This document shows, one piece after another, positions 31,928 through 44,200 of a DNA stretch of 64,000 nt. The notes beneath the pieces were generated by a model. It saw nothing but the letters and a program-made list of their open reading frames with translations. It did not search any database and had not been told where the DNA came from. Positions within the stretch are counted from its first letter, which is position 1, and each line of letters starts with the position of its first letter. Source of the stretch: Schistocerca nitens (taxonomy: Eukaryota; Arthropoda; Insecta; Orthoptera; Acrididae); assembly GCF_023898315.1 (NCBI RefSeq), contig NC_064623.1, forward strand, positions 14,025,140 to 14,089,139. The letters are read 5' to 3'. A program made the translations under genes and the position numbers.

Positions 31928-32619
31928 TTGATGTGTCTGCCTCTGTAGTTCACAGTGGAACATACCGGGCAATCTGGTTTATAAATTTGGTTTAAGCATG
32001 AAGTCTTGGAGCTGTGGACTTCATAACAGTGTAGTCATGGATTCCAAACTTTGTGAGCAGAAAGCTACAAATGTTTTGTTTGTTGGATCAATGTCTATTT
32101 CAGCTGAAAAACTCTAAAGTGTTGTCAATGTAGGTTTGTTCAGAAAGTACAATGATGAAATTGCCTTTATCTACTTTCGCTGTGAGGGGCTTACTTTATG
32201 ATAGTTTAAGGTTTATTTCTTCGATGGTTTTAAGTTCATGGATGTTAAGTGGCTTCTTGTTAGCTAGGTGACTGTGTGTGACATTATTAGCCTTAAGGCC
32301 TATTGAATTTCTTTCGTTTGAGCTCACTTTTCCTACTTCACGAGCTGCTTTTGTGTATGCAGTTACGTTTTTAAGTTCTCACTGTTTGGTTTAAGGGCAA
32401 TGTTACATTTAAAATTTTTGTTTAAGATCTATCATTCTTTATCACTAAAGGTAGTTGAATTGACGACTCTGTTGTAAAATTTATACTGATACGTAACTGT
32501 TCTTTCAGAGCAATGATAGTACTGCTCCATTTTTAAGGCTTTTTGCTTTTGTTGCCTCTAAATGAAATACGTTCCTGCTGCACGCTAACCAAGTCATAAA
32601 AAATTTTTGTCATGAGAGA
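31928..32619 (-). mobile_element. Penelope-like element fragment
   Basis: On the minus strand from about 32366 to 32100 one frame reads VTAYTKAAREVGKV, later LNIHELKTIEEINLKLS, one stop, then TAKVDKGNFIIVLSEQTYID and LEFF. The KADKGN-IVVLS-YID block with the preceding helix is the N-terminal mark of Penelope-like reverse transcriptases. The RT core and GIY-YIG endonuclease are not seen, so only the front part remains. Limits are approximate. Assigned from a single diagnostic block. Confidence 0.55.
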
Positions 32620-35060
32620 AAATTGCAGCTCGGGATAAACTGTTTCCAAGGTCAGAGCTCAGCTAAGGTAGGTCTCTATGAGCAGCAAGGACACCTGATA
32701 ACCCCATCGAGGCGTCTAGCACACATAGGTGTCTCAGTAAACCACATAACAAAGGTAAAAGGAGTAATACAACAATAATTAAATCCAATGTTTAGAAGAG
32801 ATAAATAGCAACTTAGGACAGAGTCTAGTGTGACTGAGACAAAACAACCAGAATGTAATACAACCTAAGAGTAAAAAGTAGTGGCAAAGATAAGCAAAGT
32901 GGGGGGGATGTACACACTGGGATCGGCTGGTACTTCTTCGGAAGCACTGCCATAGCAGAACGTGACGTATAGCGAGGATCTGCTCTCAGTTCCCAGGCAG
33001 ATTTGGTGGGGTTCGCGGGTAGCAGAGACTTGATGCCTTTGAGTACTCGGTGGTTTGGAGAGGGCAGAGTGATATGCCGTCTTGATAGTTACTAGTGGTG
33101 TTGAAACTAGTTTTTTCCCAGCAAAATGTAAGATACATTTATATTTCTGTTACAGCTGTTAGGCATTTATGGTGAGAATTAGTACGGGTCATGCAGAAGC
33201 AAAAGCAGAAATTTATTGGATGTGCTGACATATGCAATGATATGCTGATGTTTTTCTACAGACTTCAGAGACGTACATGTCATTAAGTTTAAGGTATGTA
33301 AGCACATGTTTTATTGGAGTGCTCACTCTCCTGGCGACGCATTCATAATACGAATTTTAATGTGTCACGTTCTTTGCCAACTTCCCTTCGTTGGGTATCG
33401 GCCTTTCAGTAGAGGGGGCCAGCCTAGACATGCTTAGATATAATAAGGGCTCCTCTCACCTAAGCCACACCTGTTTATAATACTCGTACTGGACTGTTAG
33501 GAACTTCCTTCTCTCTTTTTAAGGGTGAACAACATAGAGTGGTATTGTGTCTCTGTGGTGCGCGTACTGTAAGACCTTCGGTACACACACCATCAGATTA
33601 TTTGACTTGTCGCTCTAACGAAGTAGGCGAGTGGCAGCAATATGTCTCGTGGTCTTATCGTGGCGCGTTTATCTTCTGCCGTTAGGTCAGACGATAGAAG
33701 TGCCACTTGCACGCTTAGAGTAGCAGATTGACGGTGACCAACTTTAAACAGAACTTGATTAATTTTCACACACAGTTATTAAAATAATAAAAAAACATAG
33801 ATACTACGTAACTTGATTCTGGATGCTGTTTACAATTTTCAATCTGAAGTTCCTTTGATCTTGGTGCGTTAATCTTATTCTCATATATCTCTGATACTTG
33901 ACAAAGTGTCTATACATTTCTCTTCATGGCTATGTACAGGAATATGATAATCTTATTAGGCGCAGACTGAAACTTGACTATAGACTGGTACAGACAAATG
34001 CAGACCAATGCCGACTGGTGTAGACTGACTAATCGGAGGTCTGTACACTCGTTATAATACCTCGAGCATTCAGGTATCACTGCGCGAGTGTGATCCACGA
34101 GGAGAAAAGGTTCTACGTTAGCAGCAATCTCATTGGCTGCGAGACATATTAATACGCGGATCGGCGGAAGCAGAATTTGGTCCATCTCTAAGACAGCGCC
34201 ATCTCGTAGTGTGGAGACGGACGAGCGCTGCGCCTGTGCTGTTGTGCTTAGCGGAGCGCGCTCTAGTGGGAAAGTTGTGTACGCGCTGACTACGCGGAAC
34301 TATGTACACAACAGTCTCACTGTTTAGAGGCACAAAACACGTGGGTGTTTTCAGCTCGTTACTACATGTAAATAAGTAGGAGGCCGAGTTGATAGGAGCT
34401 GAAGGAGTCCAGGTTCCAATATTATGCGGTACGGCACACTGTTAGAGAGAAGGATTATTATTCAAGAAACACATAGTGCAATGAAAATTACTTATCTTCA
34501 GTAGTTTGTAGGACTGCGGCTACGGCTATAACTAACACAACATATTCTCAGGGACTAAGCCTGATGGACCCTCCTCAGAGAATCAATGTAAACAGAACTA
34601 GCTGAGGGCCGATTATGAAAGTGCGTCTGGCTAGGTTGAAGTCTAGCTAAGAAGTGCACGAGGCACACTCCAGTTCTGTCGAGCTGCACAGCCCTCTAGA
34701 GTGCGCTGTGCTCGGCAGATGACGGGCTGCCAACCTTGTGTTGGCGCGGCGTTGTAGTACTATCTGTGGCAATGATACTACAAGTGGAATGACTAAGTAA
34801 TTAAAAACGATGACCACAAGAATCGTCTCATCGAGCTTGTGGTGGATACCAATGGCCCCATTTCAGAAGCCGTCAGTAATGATACGGAGTGCCACAATCT
34901 GCACAGGAAGGGCTTCAGCCTGCACAAAATCGTGAGGTCTGGAAGTGACTAGATTGTTATGTCATGTAACTTCGCAAATATGTACCTTGTGGATTACTAG
35001 TTAAGTAACCGAAGCTGTTGTGAATGCAAAGGTTGCTCTGAGCACCACAGTACTTTACTA
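32620..35060. other. No gene recognised; several repeat-like stretches
   Basis: Three parts are visible. 32620-33830 is mixed with no long frame. 33950-34030 contains short imperfect repeats of the word AGACTGG/CAGACCAATG. 34170-34330 is CpG-rich and carries inverted words GTTGTGTACGCGCTGA / ACTATGTACACAAC around 34272-34310, which looks like the end of an unrecognised transposable element. 34340-35060 shows nothing. Nothing is protein-like. Confidence 0.4.
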
Positions 35061-35067
35061 GGTGTTG

Positions 35068-36304
35068 TGTTGGCAGAAGAGCCAACACCGTGTTATTAGT
35101 GGAGGCCGAAATGCACGCGTTTTAGCTCACGCAGGCTGGCGTGAGGAGGGAAGGACTATACTGACGTGAGGTCTGGAACATGACAAGGAATTAGAATTCA
35201 GAAAGCGTACGTAATTAGTTTGATACTTAACTTTAATCCATTAACGATGAACGTCGCTCTTGACAGTACATGAGTCACAATATTATCTGTTCAGAAGACA
35301 TAGTAACGGAATGTGGCGCCTTGCTAGTGTAAGTAGGCTGTTTAGGTTTTTATGTTGGTAACGCCATGTAGCGCTCTGTATGAAAATCACTGACTGTGCT
35401 GTGTGCAGTCTGTGGCTGGTTTGCATTGTTGGAATATTCGCCATTGTAGTGTTGGGCAGTTGGCTGTTAAGAGCGCGTAGCGTTGCGCAGTTGGAGGTGA
35501 GCCGCCAGCAGCGGTGGATGTGGGGGGAGAGATGGCGGAGTCTTGAGAGCGGATGATCTGGACGTGTGTCCATCAAAGACAGTAAATTTGTAAGACTAGA
35601 TGCGATGAACTGCTATACATATTATGACTTTTGAACACTATTTAGGTAGATACATTGTTTGTTCTCTATCAAAATCTTTCATTTGCTAACTATGCCTATC
35701 AGTAGTTAGTGCCCTCAGTAGTTAGAATCTTTTATTTACCTGGCAGTAGTGGCGCTCACTGTATTGCAGTAGTTCGAGTGACGAAGATTTTTGTGAGGTA
35801 AGGGATTTGTGAAACGTGTAGGTTAATGTTAGTCAGGGCCATTCTTTTGTAGGAATTATTGAAAGTCAGATTGCGTTGCGCTAAAGATATCGTGTGTCAG
35901 TTTAGTGTTGATCAGAATAGGTAAAGAGCGAAATGTCTGAGTGCGTTCAGTTCTGCTCAGCTGTTTGAAAATCTAATAATGTAAGAGGTTTATCAGCCCA
36001 GTAATTCATTAATTTTTCTAAGGAGACGTTTCACTAGGTCGTAGCAAATGACGTAGCTGAAGGCTATGCTAAACTGTCGTCTCTGCAAATGAGAGCGTAT
36101 GTAGTCGGTGAACCATCGCTAGCAAAGTCGGCTGTACAACTGGGGCGAGTGCTAGGGAGTCTCTCTAGACTAGACCTGCCGTGTGGCGGCGGTCGGTCTG
36201 CAATCACTGGTAGTGGCGACACGCGGGTCCGACGTATACTACCGGACCGCGGCCGATTTAAAGGCTACCACCTAGCAAGTGTGGTGTCTGGCGGTGACAC
36301 CACA
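35068..36304. repeat. LTR-like interspersed repeat, copy 2, with a solo LTR inside
   Basis: It starts TGTTGGCAGAAGAGCCAACA and ends with the palindrome TGTGGTGTC-TGGCGGT-GACACCACA at 36280-36304. Excluding the 706-bp solo LTR and its TSD it is 527 bp. Its left part matches 3507-3947. Both ends form hairpins. No matching TSD was found at the outer borders, so a solo LTR is likely but unproven. Confidence 0.75.
35328..36033. mobile_element. Solo LTR, 706 bp, TSD CTAG, nested
   Basis: It begins TGTAAGTAGGCTGTTTAGG and ends GGAGACGTTTCA, with CTAG duplicated at 35324-35327 and 36034-36037. The uninterrupted target is present in copy 1 (CCTTGCTAGGTCGTAGC near 3760), which proves the insertion and its exact borders. 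No internal region. A 4-bp TSD fits Gypsy or Bel/Pao. Confidence 0.92.
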
Positions 36305-36604
36305 CTGGGCGTGACCTATTGGTGTTCGTACGTCCTAGAATTTCTCCAAACACTGGACTGAAGGGGAGTCTGCTGCCGAATCGCCTCCGTCCGGCACCCA
36401 AGAGACTGCTGCGGGCTTACCGGCCCTTCTTTTCCCCCGCCTCGTCTGTTTGGCGTCCTCGCCTGCTGGTCCTTCTTCCTCGACTTCCGTTGCTTCGTGC
36501 AGGCGCTGCTGCGGCCTGAGAAGGGCTGACAGCCTCGCCAGTTGGCGACATGCGGCCGACCGCAGCGAGCGCACGTCGGGTTTCATCATCGCTGGTGCCG
36601 TAGT
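36305..36604. other. Unassigned
   Basis: GC-rich, several open frames on both strands, none recognised. It lies between an LTR-like repeat and a LINE whose 5' end is cut. Confidence 0.35.
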
Positions 36605-38335
36605 TGCGGCTAAGTGTTGTACTGTTTGCCATTGCCATAAATCCAATTATGGATTGTCTCCTTCCCGATGTCCCGGACTCCCTCTTTGTGGACGATTTTG
36701 CGATCTATTACAGCTCTCGACGGACCAGCCTTCTTGAACGACGTCTTCGAGGATGTCTCGATCGCCTCCACTCTTGGAGCATCTAAACCGGCTTCCGCTT
36801 TTCTCCCACGAAGACCGTTTGTGTCAATTTTTGGCGACGTAAGGAGTTTCTTCCACCCTCCTTACATCTAGGACCTGTCAACCTTCCGTTCGCGGACGTC
36901 GCTAAATTCTTGGGTCTTACGTTTGACAGAAAACTGTGCTGGTCCTCCCACGTTTCCTATCTTTCGGCTCGCTGTCGGCGATCCATCAACACCCTCCGTG
37001 TCCTGAATGGAACCTCCTGGGGAGCGGACCGAGTGGTCCTTCTCCGCCTCTATCGCGCCTTAGTGCGCTCGAAATTGGACTATGGAAGTATAGTTTACTC
37101 CTCTGATCGGCCGTCTATTCTTCGGCGTCTCGACTCTGTCCACCATAGTGGATTACGTTTAGCGTCTGAAGCTTTTTACACCAGCCCTATGGAAAGCCTT
37201 TATGCCGAGACTGCTGAACCTCCGCTGTCCAATCGGCGAGCTGTCCTGAGTCGTTATGCTAGCCACCTGTCTTCCATGCCTGCTAATCCGGCCCATGACA
37301 TTTTTTTTCGACGCGTCCTCGGATTTAGGGTCTGCAGGCCGCCCTTCCTCCCTACTACCACCGGGAGTCCGCTTCCGTCAACTGCTCCATTCTCTTTCCT
37401 TCCACTTTTCTAAAACTTTCTCGACAACTTGGGGTACAGCACCGCCTTGGCTCCGGCCCCGGACCTGCCTGCTCCGCGACCTTTGTCAATTTCCCAAGGA
37501 TGGTATCCCTTCTCTAGTTTATCGTCGGGCATTTGCTGCTCTATGCGCACAAAAGAAAGATGCCACATTTATTTACACTGATGGCTCAAAAACATCATTT
37601 GGTGTTGGGAGTGCCTATATTGTAGGCGACATTCCTAATCGATTTTGGCTTCCCGACCAGTGTTCGGTTGTTACTGTGGAGCTTTACGCTGTTCTCCAGG
37701 CTATCCATCCGTCGCCATCAGCGGATACAGTATGTTATCTGCTCAGATTCGCTCAGCTCTCTCCTCAGTCTCCAAGATCTGTACCCTGTCCACTCTCTGT
37801 TCCACCGGATTCAGGACTGCCTCCACTTGGGGGGCGTCTCTGTGGCGTTCCTCTGGATCCCAGGACACGTTGGTATCTGTGGAAACGAGGCGGCCGATAT
37901 AGCGGCCAAGGCTGCAGTCTCTCTACTTCAGCCTGCTGTTCGCATGGTTCCCTTCGCCGATCTACGGAGTGTTTTATGTCGTCGTGTTGCTCTTTTATGG
38001 CACACACATTGGTCGCCACTTCCCAATAATAAATTGCGGGACGTGAAAGCTCTTCCCTGTCCTTGAAGCTCTTCCTCCCGAACTCGTCGTCGGGAGGAGG
38101 TAATTTTAAATAGACTCCGGATAGGGCACTGTCTTTTTAACCATCGACATCTTTTAAGTGGCGATTTGTCCCCACTGCTCTCAACTGTGGACGGTGAGAC
38201 ACCTTGTACTTGAGTGCCCCTATTTTACTCCGTTACGCGCCCGTCTACAGCTGTCGCCTGATATATCTTCCGTTTTAGCAGATGACACGCGCTCAGCCGA
38301 TCGCGTTCTCGAGTTTATTATAGTTGAATTCTTTT
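36605..38335 (+). mobile_element. I/R1-type LINE remnant with RT, RNase H and CCHC
   Basis: It starts inside the RT (LFAIAINPIMDCL), then FVDDFAIYYSS with both aspartates, a stop at 36784, FLGLTFDRKLCWSSHV and RALVRSKLDYGSIVY in 36910-37413. RNase H follows: FIYTDGSK (37570-37590) and VVTVELYAVLQAI, then after a frameshift near 37710 CSDSLSSLLSLQ and WIPGHVGICGNEAADIAAKAA. All four expected acidic positions are visible across two frames. A zinc-knuckle-like CPHCSQLWTVRHLVLEC lies at 38168-38218. This order (RT, RNase H, CCHC) fits I- or R1-group LINEs. At least four frame breaks make it inactive. Confidence 0.85.
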
Positions 38336-38499
38336 ATCTCGGCGGCTCGCGCATGCCCGCCCAGACGCGGGAGATTGCTGCGTTGCCAGTTGCACACGAC
38401 GCACGCGCCAAGAGAAGCAGCGCCATAGTATAGTATAGTTCGCAAGCTTACGTTTAGGGGGGAGCGCGCAGTTTATGAAGTAAAGCCACCACGGCCGCA

Positions 38500-39439
38500 T
38501 TAACCCTTTCGCTGCTACAGATACGTGCTCCCCGCATTCCGCGCTGTGCGCGATTTTGTCACTGCACTGCTCGCCTGTGCTGACACATGGTGTTTCCGAC
38601 TGCTTTGACACACTTATCATTCGATTCCACAAAAACTATTTGCCCAGAAAATTACAGTTTTTCACATCTTCTTGACTGATACCTTCCCCCCACTTCCTTT
38701 GACTGATTGAAGTGCTTTAAAATAAAGCCAAACGCGCCCGGTGTAAATAAAACTTTTATTACAGTCGCGAAAGACGGAATGTTTCTCAATATTACATACG
38801 ACACCTATGTGGTACTTAAATTAAATGAGATATTGTTATACAGTAAATTTTATATGAAATTTAGGTACCTTGTCCACATTTCTTTCTCAACATTGTGGCA
38901 ACTAAAATCGACCATACGGAAAGTATACGCTATGGACTTTTACCTCTGCAAACTCTTCAAAATTTCGTGCAATGGTTTACTACATTTAATGCTGCACAAT
39001 AACTGGGTTGAACATCGAAACAAAATTAAGTCATTTATGGGGGGAAGGTATCAGTCAAGAAGATGTGTAAAAATCTAATTTTCGGGCCAAATAGTTTTTG
39101 TGAAATCGAATGATGTGTCAAAGCAGTGGGAACACCATGTGTCTGCACAGGCGAGCAGCCGCGAGGGATTAGCCGAGCGATCTAAGGCGCTGCAGTCATG
39201 GACTGTGCGGCTGGTCCCGGCGGAGGTTCGAGTCCTCCCTTGGGCATGGGTGTGTGTGCTTGTCCCTAGGATAATTTAGGTTCAGTAGTGTGTAAGCTTA
39301 GGGACTGATGACCATAGCAGTTAAGTCCCATAAGATTTCACACACATTTGAACATTTGAACAGGCTAGCAGTGCAGTGATGACAAAATCGCGCACAGCGC
39401 GGAATGCGGGGAGCACGTGACTGCAGCAGCGAAAGGGTC
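38500..39439. repeat. Inverted repeat inside block B
   Basis: Left arm 38500-38692 (ACCCTTTCGCTGCTACAG ... GATACCTTCCCCCCA) pairs with 39043-39439 (GGGGGGAAGGTATCAGTCAA ... GCAGCGAAAGGGT) once the SINE at 39159-39360 is removed. Arms of about 190 bp with a spacer of about 350 bp and several mismatches. Confidence 0.85.
39159..39360 (+). mobile_element. tRNA-derived SINE, 202 bp, TSD CAGGCGAGCAG
   Basis: Head: GATTAGCCGAGCGATCTAAG (A box) and GGTTCGAGTCC (B box); 3' end ACATTTGAACATTTGAA. The duplication at 39148-39158 and 39361-39371 differs at one base. The head resembles Leu/Ser-type tRNAs. Confidence 0.9.
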
Positions 39440-40092
39440 AATGAAGAGACAAAGCACTAGAAATTTCAAAAAACTGCATTCAAACGAATAGAATTCGTGA
39501 AGTAAGACACTTCGATATTGTTTTTAAATAAAGAAAATTTTTAGCATCGCACAAGGTTCGAACACATTACCTTTTGCTTACTAACCTAACACCTTAACCG
39601 TTACGCTAGCACACCTCGTACTGCAATGTTTCTCCATAAGGATTATAACAGGTCACGCAAAATTCTGACAAACACTGTTGGTATGCCTATGAATTACTCG
39701 CACTTCGTCGAAGTACAATAGGAAATAAACAATTACCGCTGTTCTTTATTGCGAAAAAGCGGTTCGTGAAATTGATACAAACACCTTTCCTTGCTATCGC
39801 CTGAATTAAGAGTCTTATTGCTTGTTTGGTTTAATTAATTAATAGAAAATGAAGGAATTGGTATAAATAATGGTTTTTCCAAACTTTCAAAAAACAAAGT
39901 CTGCTATCAAGACATTGCTTTTGTTCTATTACTTTATTTATGACTGAACGTTTCTAAAACTGAAGACACTCGTCCGTGCTCTGCTCTGCAGTCGAGATCT
40001 GGCAACGTCGTTCTCTGTTCATTGGCTGACTGCATTTTTTGACGTCAGATGCGCAGAACGAACTTAAACTCAGCTGCCAACATAAATGACGC

Positions 40093-40619
40093 GCACTTTA
40101 GTGTCAGTGAGATGACGTCTGTCATTTGAAGCTCATTTTGGGGACAAACAACCCCCCTTCTATAATGGTTTTTTAAGCTTTCCTTCTGTTTTTAGTTTCC
40201 CCACTTTTTTTGAGTTACGCTCCAATTGCTGCTGGTTTCCAGTTTGGTATTTTTACCTTTTCCTAAGTCACAGACCGGGCGCTAATGACCGTAGCAGTTT
40301 TGCGCCCTAAAATCATAACACACAAAAAAAAAAAAAAACAGTTGCGGCTGCCGTGCTCGACTGAGCGCCTTGCGGCAATATTTTGATACGTGACCTTCTC
40401 CCTGTAGCATTGGGGCTTCGGCACCAGACATGACGCTCTCTCGCCCCTTATATACCCTACCAGGCCTGGTAACAGGGCAGATTTAAAGCGCAAGCGGCAC
40501 AAGCCGCCTCTTGGACCGTCAAGTTCAAAGGTGCGCTCGATTCGCCACAACTGCGATTTCTACGCAGGATTTATCACGATTAGCAGAAGATGCTTGGGGC
40601 GCCAAGCTGAGAGGGGCGC
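40093..40619. other. No recognisable feature
   Basis: Contains a short A run near 40325-40338. No gene or repeat partner seen. Confidence 0.4.
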
Positions 40620-41700
40620 CCAAGTACAAGATTTGTATCTACATGTATACTCTGCAAACCACTGTGAAGTGCATGGTAGAGGTTGTGATCTATTGTACCA
40701 GTTATTAGGGTTTCCTCGCTTTCCATTCACATGTGCTGCGCGAGGAGAATGATTGTTTCAATGCCTCTCTGCTTGCTGTAATTATTCTAGTCTTCTTCTA
40801 ATGATCCCTATGTGAGTTATAGTATATACCTAGAGTCATCAATTAAAGCCAGTTGTTGAAACTATGTAAGTAGGTTTTCTATGGATGGTTTACATCTACC
40901 TTCCACTATTTGCCAGTTCACATTCGTCAGCATCACTGAAACACTTCCTCGTGGCTCAAACAAACCTGTGACAATACGTCTTGCCCTTCTCTGTACACGT
41001 TCAATATCCCGTGTTGGTCCTATACGGCACAGGCGCACACACTTGGACGATATTCTAGAATGAATCACACATGCGATTTGTAAGCCATCTGTTTTGTAGA
41101 CTGATTGTACTTCTCCGATATTCTACCAATAAACCGAAGTCTACTACCAGATTTACCCACGGCTGAACCTATGTGACAATTCCATTTCATATCCATACAA
41201 AATGTTACATCCAGGTGTTTGTATGAGTTGGCCGATTCCAACAGTGGCTCACAGATATTAAAGTCATAGGATGCCACGTTTTATCGTTTCGTGAACTGCA
41301 AAATTTTACGTTTCTGAACATTTAGAGCAAGTTTTAAATGTTATCAAGATCTGACTGAATATTTATGCAGCTTCTTTGAGATAGCACTTCATTATAGATA
41401 ACCGTATCATCTGCAAAAATACTGTTTTACTATTAATACTGTCTGCAAGGTCATTAATATACAATATGATCAGCAAGGGTTCCAACACACTTCCCTGGGG
41501 CACATGCAAAGTTACTTCTACATCTGACAATGACTTTCCATCCGAAATGACTCTCTGTCCTCACTATCCAAAATTCCTCAATCCAGTCACAAATGTCGTT
41601 TGATACACCGTATGATCATACACTGAGCGTAGATGTGGTACTGAGTCAAATACGTTTAGGAAATCAGGATTTGTATGCAGCGTGTATCACAATTAGTAGC
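40620..41700 (-). mobile_element. Old LINE fragment of the TAGATG-tail group
   Basis: Plus-strand 40626-40645 GTATCTACATGTATACTCTG is a degraded tail. Minus frames give the thumb and C-terminus: ESANSYKHLDVTF, KWNCHIGSAVGKSGSRLRFI (41277-41065), and DIERVQRRARRIVTGLFEPR (41068-40862). Upstream, LFADDTV-like and GVPQGS-like remnants appear around 41390-41520 in broken frames. It is more diverged than the copies at 11080 and 52706 and resembles those at 54767 and 62197. Confidence 0.75.
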
Positions 41701-41877
41701 GACAACTGACAAGGGTGCAAGTGTACAAGGGAAAAAGGGAAGGGGGGCAACAAATTATAAGTTTCTTGTTTATAAGAACGTTCTCGAACTGCTAAGAACA
41801 CCAAACATAACGTCTGGTGAACGTCCTATCAAGCCCAGAAAATTGCTCCTCTAACCATTTACAAGCTCGCTGATGGC

Positions 41878-42567
41878 GTGTACATGTATGAAATTCCACT
41901 GACATCTGAGCGTGTGTATGAAAACACATAGAATACAGACAATGTGTATGAAGTCACACTGACACCCGATCACATGTATGAAGTTACACTGACATCTGGC
42001 CATGTGTATGAAGACACATTGACATTAAATCATGTGTATGAAATTACACTGACATCTGACCACATGTATGAAGCTACACTGACATCTGACCATGTGTATG
42101 AAGTCAAACTGACATCTGACCATGTGTATCAATTCAAAGTGACAGCTGACCATGTGTATAAAGTTACATTGACATCTGACTGTGTGTATGAGGTCACGCT
42201 GAGATCCAACCTTATGTATGAAGTTACACTCACATCCAATCATGTGTATGAAGTCGCACTGACATCCAACTGTATGTATGAAGCTACAATGACATCCAAC
42301 CATGTGTATGAAGTTACACTGACATCTGACTATTTGTATGAAACTATACTGACGTCAGACAATGTGTATGCAGTTAAACTGACGTCCAAAAATGTGTTTG
42401 AAGTTACACTGACATCCGACTATGTATGAGGCCACACTGACATCAAACCATGTGTTACACTCACATCTGACCATGTGTATGAAGTCATGCTAACGTCCAA
42501 CTGAATGTAGGAAGTTACACTGACATCTGACCATGTATGTGAAGTCACAATGATATCTGACCATGTC
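41878..42567 (+). repeat. 30-bp minisatellite, about 23 units, open as a decapeptide repeat
   Basis: The unit is CATGTGTATGAAGTTACACT plus GACATCTGAC. From 41941 to 42420 sixteen units follow without a single indel; at the ends units are shortened. Because 30 is divisible by three, the plus strand is open from 41944 to 42429 with the repeat VYEVTLTSDH, and the minus strand is open for 92 codons with a FIHMVGCQCD-like repeat. Units differ by several substitutions each, so the array is not young. No start context, splice site or signal peptide argues for a gene. Confidence 0.93.
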
Positions 42568-44200
42568 TTCTGGGTGCTTCACTTTTTGTTTCGGGTAGTC
42601 TGTTTACTTGATGACAATGTGCGCTGCAGTGTAAGTGAGAAAAATTGATTTGTATTTCTACTCTTAGTAAATACTGTAGTTTTGTTTGACGCCTCTTTTT
42701 AATCTTCTTTAATAGTAGTAATGACCCAGTTACAAAATTTCACATTTCATTGTGCTGTGAGTGGCCATCGTCATTCTAATGCTCATGTTAAGTGTAGGAT
42801 TGCTAGTAGTTGTCAACATTACTTTTCAATTAGGTCTCAGACACTGTATCTCTGTTTTCGTGAATCAACCAAGAGTAACAAGGTAATCTTTAATTCGCAC
42901 TAGCTGACGCCTGCGTGCACTTGGTACAGACTATATTATGGGCGTGCCTCATTTACTCACGTAAGTTTTACCGTTGTTCCTTTCTAGGAAGTACTTAAAA
43001 CAAAGCTCTTTTGCTAAAGCCTATGTAACATCCACGAGATAAATTTTAGCTACAGTGCGACGAGAGGAAATTATGCCTCTAACAGTTATAAACATTATCT
43101 ATCCGACATTTATGAAAAAACAGTGAAAACGATGATAAATATTAATTATTTATATAATATTTTATGATGTAATTGGACATATCGATGTGTATCATACAAA
43201 GACAATGATAATTGTAAATCCCTTTTATGATCTGCGTTTTGTCTTCCTTTGTTTTTACCTTTTGTTGGTTGGCTTTGTACGTTGCAGACGCAAGACGCAT
43301 ATCAAACTGAGGTCTGTAAAGAAATTGTAATTATTTGTTAATTATTACTTGAGAATAGAGTTCATTATTATTATAAATATGAATGAATAATTATTTGTAA
43401 CTTTAAGTCCTCTCTCAGTAAGCATTACCTGTGTTAATTATTTCTTTCCGCTACAAGGAGCGCAGCCATTAATGATTGCGATTTGTATCGCGTTTTTGTC
43501 TGTGTTTTCCTTAGAAAAAAATCAAATGTTTGCTTGATGAAGTCTAAATAGTGCACAATACGAAAGTAAAGTTTAATAAGCATTTGAAATATTTATCCTA
43601 TTTGCTCTTACAATAGAAAGTCTCTATCAATTGTCTGCCCGCCATCTTAACAATTATCTCAGCGGCAAATTCAAATTACGCAACTCTGCAGACATAAATG
43701 CCGAAGGTAATAAAATTGTGTAAAAATAAATGTGCACCGATGGTCCCGAACTCATTTTAATGAAAATAATTTTAATCAGATTGGTTCTTTAAAAACCGTG
43801 CTCATAGCGCGATCCATATAACAAACTTTTTCTTGCTGATGTATGGAGCCGAAATTAATTACGCACGAGTTGCGAAGCATATTGTTACAGGTAACATACG
43901 TCAGTGTTGTGCGCGGCTGATATTCGGTGGTTTTAATGATCATTTTGCTGAAGATAACTGTTTCCATCATAATCCATAGTTGTATAGAATTTGTTGTATG
44001 AACTGTGATTTAGTGACACTTACACAACTTATAGACAGCACTTTAACACAACGTTAACTTGGAGGTTTTTAGCAACTTGACCAAGTCTTTAGCCGGGAGA
44101 AAAAATATTTAGTAATTACTCAATGTAATAAAATAAGATTATCATTTTCATTTCCAAATTAGTTAAATAAACCACTGAATAACACAGCGAACGCCACACC
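42568..44200. other. No gene recognised, AT-rich
   Basis: A long AT-rich stretch without long frames or repeat partners in the window. It could be intron or intergenic. Confidence 0.45.

Larger units (their letters stand above)
38345..40092. repeat. Interspersed repeat block, copy B, with inverted duplication
   Basis: Pair of 24650-26039. The left part (38345-38692) and the right part (39440-40092) are collinear with copy A. The middle differs: about 350 bp of new sequence, then the stretch that in copy A reads on one strand appears inverted, then an inverted second copy of the left arm interrupted by a SINE. A tRNA-like sequence lies on the minus strand near 39550-39617 (CGTAACGGTTAAGGTG, GTGTTCGAACCTTG). 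Confidence 0.7.

Noticed and set aside
41878-42567. CRISPR-like array
   Set aside because: Units are contiguous without spacers and this is animal DNA; it is a minisatellite.
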